Shown one piece after another: positions 1-8,237 of a stretch of DNA of 10,642 nt. Every line of letters starts with the position of its first letter. Positions within the stretch are counted from its first letter, which is position 1. Under the pieces are notes generated by a model, which worked only from the letters and a program-made list of their open reading frames with translations, was not told where the DNA came from and made no database searches. Location of the stretch: NCBI GenBank assembly GCA_005223375.1, contig RXOD01006340.1, forward strand, positions 1-10,642. The letters are read 5' to 3'. Source of the stretch: Amoebophrya sp. AT5.2. Its lineage: Eukaryota; Sar; Dinophyceae; Syndiniales; Amoebophryaceae. The translations under genes and the position numbers were made by a program.

Positions 1-170
1 GCAGCCACGAGGCGCCAACGCTGAAACATCCACCCACCCCGTCGATATCCCTAACAACTCGATATCCCTTAGCAGCCACGATATCCCTTAGCAGCCACGA
101 AATTTTATTATGCCACCCCGTCGATTATCCCTTAGCAGCCAGCGAGGCGCCCTATGGAAATTTTATTATG
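1..170. repeat. Degenerate tandem repeat array
   Basis: A 19-base unit, cgatatcccttagcagcca, occurs twice in perfect tandem at 60-78 and 79-97. A copy with one inserted T lies at 122-140 and a partial copy at 43-52. A higher-order period of about 60-80 bases is also visible: ccaccccgtcga at 34-45 and 113-124, aaattttattatg at 100-112 and 158-170, and a gcagcca(g)cgaggcgcc block at 1-16 and 135-151. The array probably continues beyond the left edge. It lies downstream of gene D in that gene's direction, so it is intergenic or 3' flanking sequence. I see no terminal inverted repeats or transposase that would make it a mobile element. Confidence 0.85.
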
Positions 171-261
171 CTACAAGGGTTCGGATTCCACCTCCTGTGG
201 CGAGCCATCGGACCAAGACCTCAGGCCGGCTGCTACTCTCTCAGTACAGTGCTCGTTTATT
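104..261 (-). terminator. Possible polyadenylation signals of gene D
   Basis: Read on the minus strand, AATAAA occurs at 256-261, 162-167 and 104-109, all downstream of the gene D stop at 340-342. The nearest lies about 80 bases past the stop. The two distal copies are inside the repeated block aaattttattatg, so they may come from repeat structure rather than selection. Several protist lineages do not rely on AATAAA, so use of these sites is a guess. Confidence 0.3.
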
Positions 262-339
262 TTCATCAGTGCCTTCTACAACTTATGGATCCTCATCCTC
301 AAAATCGGCCTGAGTTTTATCTTCATCGATGCCGGGTCC

Positions 340-1808
340 TTAAAGGGGATCGCTGTCCGAGTAGTCCTCGTCAACGACGCACGCATACGCCTCGACGCAA
401 GTCGCGCCGCGGTTGCCCATCGTCACTGGCACTGGGATCCAGACATTTGCCGCGTGGGCAAGAGAGATAGTATTCCTGAAAAATGCGTCGGGATCGTTGT
501 CTTCCAGCCGGAAATCGAGGGATCTGACGTCGGCAAAGTCACGCAAGTGTTTGTTGTTCGGCGCGTTGTTGAATACGTCGCCCGCGGCCTTTGCCCAAAT
601 CGTGTATTCCTTCCCCTCAACCGTTTGGCGCGCTGGAAAATCAGCCCAGGTCAGTGCGGGCGTGTACCTGTAGTTTTCGGCTTCGTAGATCGATCTAATA
701 CTTATATAGGGCGTTTCCACCGATTACGATTTGAAGATCCACTGTGGTCGATAAGAAGCCTCCACGTCCATCGTGGATTTTTTCAATTGGTCGTGACATA
801 TTGGCACGGTGGAGCGTGTTATCAGCCAACAATTTGATCATCAGCCACTCGAATTCCGCTACCAATAAATCGGCAAACTTTTGATTAGTACTTGTATGAG
901 TTCTTTTTCCAGTGATTTCTGAAGTCGTCGCTTTCGGATTTCGCCACCGGCGCGAGAGTGACAGACTTGTCGCCTGGTCCGTCCGCGCACTCATATATGT
1001 GGTACCACCCGCATTGCACTCTCGAGTCCTTAACAGCGGGACCTTCAGCGATCCAGACGGAGATTTTTCCATTCTGCGACGCCCATTGGTCGAACCGGAA
1101 CCCCTCCGCCTCCGGGCCGTCTGATATGGCTCCATACTTGTGCACCAGTGTGATTTGTTTCGCTTTCGTGGTGGTGCTGTACTTGTTGTCCTGATTGTCG
1201 AGATCAATTTCGGCCCACAGCTGATCCAAGTCGTTGCCGCCGAAGCAAAGATACCGCGAAACCTCCGCGTCGTCTCTTCTGACGGGACGCGCATCGGCTC
1301 TCCCGAGCACGTCCTTGAGAACGCGCGCTCCGTAAGGGTCCTTAGATCGAAGATTCGGCCCTTTTCCGTAAGAACGGTAGCTGCCAGGGTATGTACTCAG
1401 CTGGCCCAAAGTCTTGCCCTTCAACTGGATGGCTTTTTCGTTGAACACCTTCGGATACGAGCGCGTCCGGTCCTTTTCCTTCGCCCACCGGCAAAAATGG
1501 CTTGAGTCGTCTTTGTCGACGATGGCGCAGTCGCACTCCGGCACGTCGCAGTCAAATTTTTCGGCGGGCTCGCACTCCTTGCCGCCATTCCTTGGCTGAT
1601 GCTTGACCTTTTTTTTCCGCATCCCCTGCACGAGACCCGTCCCGCAATCCGGGCATTTCACTACTTCTTCGTAGACAAAATCGCCGCCATCCTTCTCGTA
1701 GTCACAGTCCTCCTTTGGGAAAATGTCCGGGAAGTCCACTGGACAGTCGAGCGGTAGGTCTGGCAGTTGTTCATGTTTGTCTTTGTAGTGCTCTACTAGC
1801 TCTTTCAT
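340..1808 (-). CDS. Gene D: cysteine-rich protein with TSP1-like module
   Basis: Two exons, 892-1808 and 340-694, are joined by a GT-AG intron at 695-891 (donor gtactaat, acceptor gtattag) that keeps the frame in phase 2; the product is 423 aa. Residues 52-92 resemble a thrombospondin type-1 repeat: CPDCGTG, a basic stretch, NGGKEC, then two further cysteines (C87, C92). The usual leading tryptophans and one cysteine of the canonical repeat are missing. More cysteines lie at 22, 35, 94, 106, 188, 266 and 274. The second half is unrecognised, and the tail is acidic (DEDYSDSD). TSP1 repeats normally occur in secreted or surface adhesins, yet the N-terminus MKELVEHYKD is not a signal peptide. 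The true start may therefore be in an upstream exon, although an in-frame TAA lies two codons before this ATG. The coding call is firm; the TSP1 assignment is moderate. Confidence 0.75.
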
Positions 1809-1911
1809 GCTTTAGAAAGATCCAGATTGTTAATTCAGCCCCGTCTAATTCACTACGAATACGTATCTGAATTCGCAGGAAATTTGTGGCCGTAGCTCGA
1901 GCTTTTCGGAA

Positions 1912-2436
1912 GTGATAGGGTTGGAATCTAGTTGGAGAAGCTGCCTCGGAAATGAACTAGATGCGTCAGTAGCTATGCGCGTGTTTTGTTGTAGGATGCG
2001 CGCCCCCCCACACACTGGTGATGTTGATTCAGATACAGAGCAATTATCTACGGCATGGCAAGTTACATACTCGCTATCGCACAGCTACCGGCACGCACAC
2101 GATTTCAGTTTGGCGGATCGCGATCTTTGCACGAACGTCGAAGGGGAACGCGCGCTGTTGCCAGCACAATTGCACACATTAGCACCTGCATTCAGAAAAG
2201 AATGCGCATACTTCACACTGGTACTGTCGAGATGGCCAGCCTTTCACGATGAAACTGCTTGCGTTTCTGAAGGTCCGGAGTATCCAGCAAGGCTTTTGAA
2301 GTGCGTTCAGATGTTGGCACCGCGAATCACGATCGGCCGCAATGCTCCGAATTTGAAGTCTTTTCGGCGTTGGAGGTCGGTCTTAGGGTATGACAGCGAT
2401 GCAGCAAGAGAACTTCACGTAGATCAAAGTCAGTGA
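1912..2436 (+). CDS. Uncertain plus-strand open frame, 174 codons plus stop
   Basis: This is the only long open frame in the stretch between genes D and E and the only plus-strand candidate not opposite a convincing minus-strand exon. The frame is open from about position 1847. There is no ATG at its head: the listed start is GTG, and the first ATG is at 1975, so it would need an upstream exon or a start at 1975. The product has no recognisable domain. It has scattered cysteines and histidines (for example VFCCRMRAPP) and ends YDSDAARELHVDQSQ. Composition is not clearly coding and no good splice sites frame it. It may be chance. Confidence 0.25.
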   Translation: MIGLESSWRSCLGNELDASVAMRVFCCRMRAPPHTGDVDSDTEQLSTAWQVTYSLSHSYRHAHDFSLADRDLCTNVEGERALLPAQLHTLAPAFRKECAYFTLVLSRWPAFHDETACVSEGPEYPARLLKCVQMLAPRITIGRNAPNLKSFRRWRSVLGYDSDAARELHVDQSQ

Positions 2437-3058
2437 AAGACAAGAAAAAAGATATCGCACTCGACGCGCTCACGTCTTGCTCATGAATGACATTGCTATC
2501 GCCAGAGTTTCCGTCTTAGTGCCTAGAACGAGTGCGGCTACGTCGGTCTCGGTGGTATCCTAATCAGAAGTTTTCAAGTCGAGGCCCAGGGTACGCACAA
2601 GCTGAGAGCTATTGCCTCGCCGCTGATTTATATTTATTCGAAACACAATTACATGCAAAGTAGTCGTGGGTGCTGTGGTTGTCTAGTGCTCCTCGGCGGA
2701 AAAGATACTTATCATCAAGACTTTCTTCAATTGTTCCGCCCGGATCGTGTGGCCTCGTTTTTCCAGTCGCGGCTATATTTCAATGAACGACTCTGATTCG
2801 ATGGACGACGAGGGGAAACAAGAAGAAACTTGCTGCACAATGACGAAGGTAGTCTTAAAGTGCCAGAACTGTCCCCGGCTCCAATTTATCTTTCTGCCGT
2901 CATTCTTAGATGTATGGACTCCGCTTTCCGGTCCCCCATCACAATGAAGCAGTCGCGCCAAAAGCTTCGCTTTCGCAGCCAAGCGATGCTGCCTCCGCAG
3001 GAGCTTTATCTCGCCATCAATTTGCTTCCGTCCTTGTTTAAATTGGTGCCAGTTCCTT
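2437..3058. other. No confident gene; weak minus-strand frame inside
   Basis: I see no clear exon here. On the minus strand a frame is open from 3168 to 2773, in a different frame from gene E which it overlaps. Its part beyond the gene E stop encodes a helical basic segment (KQIDGEIKLLRRQHRLAAKA) that could be an exon, but no phase-compatible junction to gene E was found. Positions 2437-2772 show no sustained open frame on either strand. The minus strand has an AATAAA at 2633-2638. Confidence 0.35.
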
Positions 3059-3325
3059 CTACGGCGCGAGGACGAGCTCGTCCTCGCCGTCCCACCCGAT
3101 GTTTGCCATGTAGTCATCCATGTCCATGTCGGCGTCGAAATTCCAATCGACCTGGTCCTCGCTAACAAATTCCACCACGTCCGTTGCTGCCCGCATCGCC
3201 TCGTCTGCGTTGGCGTCCGCGTAAGTTTCGGTCAGGCTTGTCGTTTTGCCGAATGTCTCGGCTTCCGCTTTGATCGCCAGCAGCTTATCGATCTTCGCCG
3301 CGTCGTCGAAATCCGTGCTCTTCAT
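3059..3325 (-). CDS. Gene E: small acidic protein, 88 aa
   Basis: Uninterrupted frame from ATG at 3325 to TAG at 3061-3059. The start sits in a good context (ggcaccATGaag), 27 bases after an AG preceded by a long pyrimidine-rich tract. Residues 1-24 are helical and lysine-rich (KIDKLLAIKAEAE). They are followed by the motif FGKTTSLTE (25-33), and the C-terminal half is strongly acidic with aromatic residues (FDADMDMDDYMANIGWDGED). No family is recognised. FGKTTSLTE matches FGQTTNLTE in the product of gene A just upstream at 7 of 9 positions. The frame is also open 5' of the AG, so this could instead be a 3' exon of a longer transcript, but no phase-compatible donor was found in the last exon of gene A. 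Confidence 0.55.
   Translation of the reverse strand: MKSTDFDDAAKIDKLLAIKAEAETFGKTTSLTETYADANADEAMRAATDVVEFVSEDQVDWNFDADMDMDDYMANIGWDGEDELVLAP
3066..3087. repeat. Perfect 22-base palindrome
   Basis: The 11-base arms gcgaggacgag and ctcgtcctcgc are exact reverse complements with no spacer, and pairing fails just outside. The palindrome covers codons for the C-terminal EDELVL region of gene E, ending a few bases before its stop. GAC/GAG codons followed by CTC/GTC codons make such a palindrome possible by codon content alone. It could also form a hairpin in the mRNA near the stop. Confidence 0.9.
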
Positions 3326-3352
3326 GGTGCCGGCCACGTTGTTATACAGGCG

Positions 3353-3423
3353 CTGGCCGAATGTAGAAAGGACGGCGTAACGAGTGGGAAAATGGTGAAG
3401 CAAATGGGCAAGAAGTAAGTAGG
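3353..3423 (-). promoter_or_regulatory. Pyrimidine tract and AG splice acceptor before gene E
   Basis: Read on the minus strand, about 70 bases are rich in C and T and end in ttcggccag; the AG is at 3354-3353. The ATG of gene E follows after 27 bases. This is the arrangement expected of a trans-splicing acceptor or the end of a 5' intron. The same layout appears before genes A and B. Confidence 0.5.
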
Positions 3424-3754
3424 TTTGTCCGGATGGGTTTCTTTCAGCTGAAAAAATCGGCAGTGCTTTTAATTCGTGAGCCAACGGCCAAGAGGCCTGG
3501 ATTGGCCGAAGGCTCAGACGCAACCATTGGTGCTCCCTGGATCTAGAATCGCGATTAGCAATGTCAAACGCAAACACTACCGAATCAAAGAGCTTTTTGC
3601 CCCCCCGCTGCGGGATCGCTCGGGAAGCCAGCGGGAAATGCTGGGGCGAGGGGCAGGGGAAGTGCGTCGTCTGCTGGTCTGCTAAGCAATGTTGAAAAAT
3701 ATCACTACAAGCTGCACCACCGCGCTGACGCTTGCTTCACCATGATCATTCATT
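3424..3754. other. Intergenic stretch between genes A and E
   Basis: No convincing coding. The minus-strand frame continuous with the last exon of gene A meets TAG (3757-3755), TGA (3748-3746) and TGA (3739-3737) in quick succession and then stays open into gene E. The implied protein there is rich in H, L and R and unlike its neighbours. A C-rich run (3600-3606) and a purine-rich plus-strand block (about 3628-3664) are present. I read this as the 3' untranslated region of gene A plus spacer. Confidence 0.5.
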
Positions 3755-6700
3755 CTAAATGAAATTGTTTTTGTAGATGGGTTTTTTCTCCAGGTGCTGC
3801 ATCCGCTCGCCGTCCCGGAGCGTTTGGATTGCTTCGTCGCAGAGGTTTGGCAGGACACCATGTCGAAAAACAGCATCTTCGCACTCGATCGTGGCCGTGT
3901 ACAGATCGCAGACAGTTTCGGGGAAAGCGGACTTGCAGACCAGGTCCGCTTCTTTCACATCGTCCTTCTTTTTTTTGGCCCTCTGGTAAACCATCTCCTC
4001 ATGCTTGAGCCTCTTCGCCTCGTCGAACTTCGATTTGAAAGCCGTGGCGTTCTTGAATGCCGCCCGGATCGTTTTGCCCTTCAGCTGTAGTAAACAGGAA
4101 ATCGCGCGAGCATCGATTTTCGACTTCGTGACGCAGTAAGCGGGAAACAAAGCAGGCTCCAGACTCAGAGTAAAAATCAAAAAGTCGCAATCTTCGAGAC
4201 AGCCTATTAAATACGCCCGCGTCTGCTCTATTGAGTTTCTTCTTCCGATCCTTTTCATCTTCGATGAAGAGGACGAGCTCCAGATCGTACGCCTTCACGA
4301 TGGCTCGCGCGCAGTAGATGATGAGACCGCATTCGCAAGGAGCCTCGTTCTTGACGTCACTCGATCCAATCTGGCGAAGGCGATCGATGGCGGGAAATTT
4401 CAGCTCGTCGCGCTTCTTTTTCGTTTCGGCGATGCGGTACTGTGTATGTGTTTTTCGTCTTTTCGATGTCGTTCGCAGAGGCGGGCACAGAAGGTAAATT
4501 TAAGATCGAAAACGAAATGACTGCCAAGTAAAGTAAGTACGTACCTCGCGGAAAGCATCCTTGGCGGAGATGACGTCGTCTCTGATCTCATCGAAATCGG
4601 CGCCGAATCCGATCGAGGCGAGCATGTTGAACAACCCTGGAACTTTCATGCCCTTGATGACCATGTACTGCAGCAGCGGCCCCTTCACACCAGCGTGCGA
4701 CGCCACCTGGTTCATGACGATTTTGAGAGGCTTTTGCATTGCCCGAAAGGCTGTCGTCGGCACTTCGAAGTCTTTGTATTTCGTAAGGTCTTTCTCCAGG
4801 ACGTCGAGAAGCGCCTCGTTCGGATTCTCTTCGATGAGCATCCAGAGCAGCGACCCAGAATCGATTGGGCCGCCGATCAGCTCCTCTGATTTTTCCCAGA
4901 TCATTGCGGCCGTCCAGTTCCCCTCCTGTTTGCGCAGCCAGGCCAAAAATTTCCCCATCCGCTGCCGCTGGTGCACGCGCGCTTCTTGAACGATGACCTG
5001 TGAAATGAATGCAAGAGCAAGTCAGCACTTAACTTTCTAACTCAGTTGCTTTTTCTACTCACGACAAGTCTACCTCTGACTCTGGTGGTCGTAAAGCCAA
5101 ATCCTGAGTACTTATCATGTGCTATGTCTCGTTGAGACGAGTTTTTGAGAAACATATAAAGTCAAAAAGATGGCACCGCTTCAAACGGCGACAAGATGAT
5201 TTGTTTGTTCGTGCCCGCTGCCACTTTGAAGAAATCGGTCTCCTTTTTCTTTTGCTGCGGTCCGTGCGTCGCTACCGAAGCAGAAGTGCTCGCCTCCGGC
5301 TGATTTCCGGGAGCGGGCACGGCGGCAGGAGTCGAAGTCTGTCCGCCGACCGCAACAACGGCATCCTTTTGCGCCCCCACCTGCGAGATAGAGTCGGCGG
5401 GAGAAACTTCAACTTCCGGAGCTGCAGAACCGCCGGCACCGTAGGACCCACGCACGCTTGCAGCCTGTTGCTGGACGGCTTGTTTTTCGACCTCGGTCAG
5501 GTTTGTGGTTTGGCCGAAAGCAGCTTCGAGCGACCCAGGAGCAGGCTGCTGCAGTAGCGAGCTGGAGCTGTTGACGTTGGCGCCTCCCTCTTCTGCCAGG
5601 TGGCTGACAACGGACGCAGCCGCCCCAGGGTGAGTCGGTCTGTGGAAAACAATTTCGCGAGCTGTATATAGAGCAAAAACTATTTGGACTCAGCATCAAA
5701 CCAATTCCGCGGCGCAAAGAAAAGGAAAGCCACGAGAAGCACTGGCATAATTACCGTAGATGCTTTAAGTTTAAGATTTGCTTACTCCCCGCTGTGCAGA
5801 TTGGATTGCTCGCTGCCCATAACCGCCGGCGCGCCGCCACCTCCGTTGGAATTCTCGTCCAGTCCTTGGTCCTCCTCGTCCATGCTGGATTCGTCCTCGT
5901 CCATGCCGTCTTGTAATTCCTCGTCGCCGCAAGCTTCGGCGCCCTTCTCGCCTTCGTGCCCGTCCAAGGATTCCATCTTCGGCGCAGGGATATTCTCGCC
6001 CTCGTTCACCTCCGACGAGTTGGTCATGGGGGACGGTCTGTTGGGATTTTCGGTTCGCGATTCATGGCGCGAGAATCTCCGCGCAGTTCTCGAAATTTGT
6101 GCGATAATTGAAGTCCGAGTCCGTCAGGGTTTCTAGCTTGTTAAGAAGTACCTTTTCGCGGACCCCTCCGGCGATGGTCCTGCGGATCCGGCTCGACTCT
6201 CTCGCGGGCGTTTGAGCTCGCTGCCCATCGCTTCTGCGCCAGCTGCGAGTTGCTCGGCGCCGGATACCGTGCACATGGAGGTCAGGAGCGTTGGCGCGTT
6301 TTGGTTTTGCAGAGCACGAGGATCGCCTGGGAATGAAAATGCTGAACTCATCTCGGCGGAAGCTAATGAGCAAGTGAATCTTAGATGCGTGGTCCTCAAC
6401 AGAGTCAAAGCACCATCGCCGACCCAAAGCGCTATGATGTATGTATTGCTACCGGTCGGCGTCGGCGCCGCAGACGCAGCTACGACAGATGCGGATCCGG
6501 ATGTCGGCGTCTTCATCGGCGCCGCCGCGACTTTCTCAACCTCCCGCTGAAACTTCAAAATCATCTGGTGCGCTTCCAGGGATCTGGCCTTCGGAAACTG
6601 GAGTTCCGGCAAGTCTCGCTTCAGCATCAGGCACAGCTTGTAGATGTCCCGCGGTGAGTCACACTTCTCCAGCTGCTTCACCGCCCACTTGTAGTCCGGA

Positions 6701-7996
6701 AACCCCTTGTACTGCGGCATGGACATCAAAGCCTGGAGGATTTGATTGATTTTTATTTAGGTTGCTGCGGCAGCACTCACAGTAGGCAACGGACATTTTT
6801 TTTTAAGTGGAGGACGCACCGCAAGCGCAACACGGCATCATGCAACACGATAATAGATGAGTACCGCGCGCATGTCCGCAACACTCCCTCCAGGAGCGAT
6901 CTTCAATTTCGCCGCTATGATCTCCGCCACCCAGTACGCGAACGTTTGCAGGAAATGCGAGTCGTTTTTCAAAGGGTGCTCCCCCAGGATCGAAATCATG
7001 TACAGCACGTATTTCTCGGCCTCATCAATGCCGCAGGCTTTCTTGATCAGTCGGCCTCCCGTCCACTGCGAAGCGGTTCACGAGAGTGCGAGTGGTTGCA
7101 CATCGATGAGGATAGCTTTTCTCCATTCACTAACAAAAACTTGAAGCAAGAGCGTAGATCGCAGCAATACCCGCAGCCCTCTCCACTGATTCCGCAGCCC
7201 GAGCTTTACCCAGCTGTCGACGACGGTCTTGAAAAATCCATTCACGTACGCCGCAATAGATCCTTTCAGCGTGATTCCTGCAAATGTGGCGGACAGTATT
7301 TTTGTTGTTCTTGGATGAGGACGATCACGATGGAACCAACTGCCTCTGTGCCACTTCGTCTTCACATCACAAGAAGCAAGTGCGTACCATCAACGTCGAG
7401 ACTGCGAGAGCGGAGATTCAGGATCCGTTGGTTGTCCTTCTTCGTTGCGAAATCATTCAGCGCCTTCTGAAATGATTTCCCCTTCGTCGTCGAAATTATG
7501 TACTTCACCGCCTCCTCTTTCTCCTCGCCCGTCATCCCATCTGCCCGCGGGGAATCTCCTTCCGCGATCATGGTCGTGGCCATGAATTTTTGCACCATAA
7601 GCTTTTGGTTGTCGCCGAACTCCAACTCGAGGACGTCTGCTCTTTTCATGATCTGGGAGATGGATTAGTAACTATTTCGACACAGACTGCGGCGCAAGGG
7701 CCTCAAACTTTCTTGAGATGAGATTGAGAGAGAGAGAGGGCAACGACTATCAGAATCAGAAATCGCGGCCGCTTGGGCTAGGACTAGATGACGTTGCTTC
7801 TAAAAATAAAACGAAGTACCTGACCAGCGACGTTGTACGTGAGTAGGGACCCCTCCATCGGCGGCAGCGGCTGGGTGTAACCTGCCGCGTTCAATAGCTC
7901 GTCGAACTTCACTGCTGCTGCGCTGGCGATGAGCACGCTCATCGGCATGTCTTTGATGGTGGCCGACAAGGAGCCACCCCCCGCCCCGGACGGCAT
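3755..7996 (-). CDS. Gene A: 12-exon gene, 972-aa orphan protein
   Basis: Exons (minus): 7996-7820, 7652-7388, 7277-7210, 7065-6865, 6732-6453, 6326-6152, 6037-5786, 5639-5177, 5103-5074, 4997-4545, 4439-4215, 4084-3755; the total is 2919 nt. Every intron is GT-AG and keeps phase. ATG at 7996 is chosen because an in-frame TGA lies six codons upstream (8014-8012). Residues 1-330 are mostly ordered and helical (for example YVLYMISILGEH, QTFAYWVAEIIAAKL). Residues 331-627 are low complexity: a basic KRPRESR patch near 368, an acidic run near 420-451 (DEDESSMDEED), Gly/Ala/Ser/Gln-rich sequence, and FGQTTNLTE at 514-522. Residues 638-972 are helical and charged, with CECGLIIYC near 823. No signal peptide or membrane segment is seen. 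I recognise no family; the KRPRESR patch could be a nuclear signal. Exons 8-10 junctions are the weakest. Confidence 0.8.
5074..5176 (-). other. Gene A introns 8/9 and 30-base microexon, alternatives open
   Basis: My model uses donor gtgcca (5176), a 73-base intron, microexon 5103-5074 (DLALRPPESE), donor gtagac, and acceptor tttcacag before 4997. A rival keeps frame too: acceptor gataag, exon 5110-5063 (YSGFGFTTTRVRGRLV), then the stronger donor gtgagt at 5062. An upstream donor gtggca in exon 8 (after DFFK) is also phase-compatible. Sequence alone does not settle this; the flanking exons hold in all versions. Confidence 0.5.
6327..6452 (-). other. Gene A intron 5, frame-preserving
   Basis: The donor is gtagcaat after ACCG and the acceptor is ttttcattcccag. 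Splicing joins APTPT-G-DPRAL in phase 1. The intron is 126 bases, a multiple of three, and contains no in-frame stop, so an unspliced transcript would simply add 42 residues. The retained sequence (for example ALTLLRTTHLRF) is unlike its Ala/Pro/Gly-rich flanks, which favours splicing. Confidence 0.65.
7726..7738. repeat. Short (GA)n run in intron 1 of gene A
   Basis: Six GA units lie inside gene A intron 1 (7653-7819). On the transcribed strand they give a CT-rich tract, upstream of a likely branch point (ttactaatcc) and the acceptor catctcccag. Confidence 0.8.
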
Positions 7997-8017
7997 GGCG
8001 TTTGCGGCGATTCAAAA

Positions 8018-8036
8018 CTAATGCTAAAGGAGTCAA
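8018..8036 (-). promoter_or_regulatory. AG acceptor just upstream of gene A start
   Basis: Read on the minus strand, ttgactcctttag ends in AG at 8025-8024, 27 bases before the gene A ATG. A second AG (cattag) leaves 21 bases. No AG lies between the second one and the ATG. Upstream exon 8142-8237 cannot be joined here in a frame that reads into gene A, so a 5' untranslated exon or trans-spliced leader is more likely. Confidence 0.45.
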
Positions 8037-8133
8037 TGCGTATTCACTATTCAGTACTTCTTGTTCGTCTACCTAAGTGCGTCCCTTAAAATCCATGCGA
8101 TGGCGGTCCGTTTCTATTCCGAGTCTGACACTC

Positions 8134-8237
8134 TTACTCACAGAAGCAGAAAGCTTTGCTGATATGGTCGCGCACTTCTTCGCTGCGCTTGTAGCAGATC
8201 TCGTCTGCGGTCCGCCAAGGAGTCGGCTCGTTGGAGT
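8134..8237 (-). CDS. Probable terminal exon, partial gene
   Basis: Read on the minus strand, a strong acceptor (ggtttttttcgatcag) is followed by a coding-like frame: NEPTPWRTADEICYKRSEEV, then a short tail ending AFCFCE and TAA at 8136-8134. The third codon positions are rich in G and C, better than in the two other frames. The exon enters in phase 1. Its tail also contains a good donor (gtgagtaag), so it could continue after splicing instead of stopping. The upstream exons are unresolved: the gene may be the 3' end of gene B or a separate gene. No domain is recognised. Confidence 0.4.

Noticed and set aside
154..837. Plus-strand open frame of 227 codons with ATG
   Set aside because: It lies opposite exon 2 of gene D, whose minus-strand product is much more protein-like. 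The plus product is V/R-rich, as expected for the reverse of acidic codons.
3059..3754. Reading gene A straight through its TAG into gene E, which shares the frame
   Set aside because: Three stops fall within seven codons (TAG, TGA, TGA), the intervening peptide is unlike either neighbour, and a pyrimidine-AG acceptor sits just before gene E.
6062..6427. Minus-strand frame ending in LETLTDSDFNYRTNFENC
   Set aside because: It looks coding at first, but the KRPRESR frame continues exactly through GT-AG intron 6038-6151 into the next exon. That places this segment inside the intron.
6742..7470. Longest open frame of the window, 242 codons, plus strand
   Set aside because: It runs across three introns and opposite exons 2-4 of gene A, which join in phase and encode ordered helical sequence.
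7820..8237. Joining exon 8134-8237 to the first exon of gene A
   Set aside because: Donor gtgagt is phase 1 and gtaaga phase 2, while both usable acceptors need phase 0 for the gene A frame; an in-frame TGA also lies before the ATG.
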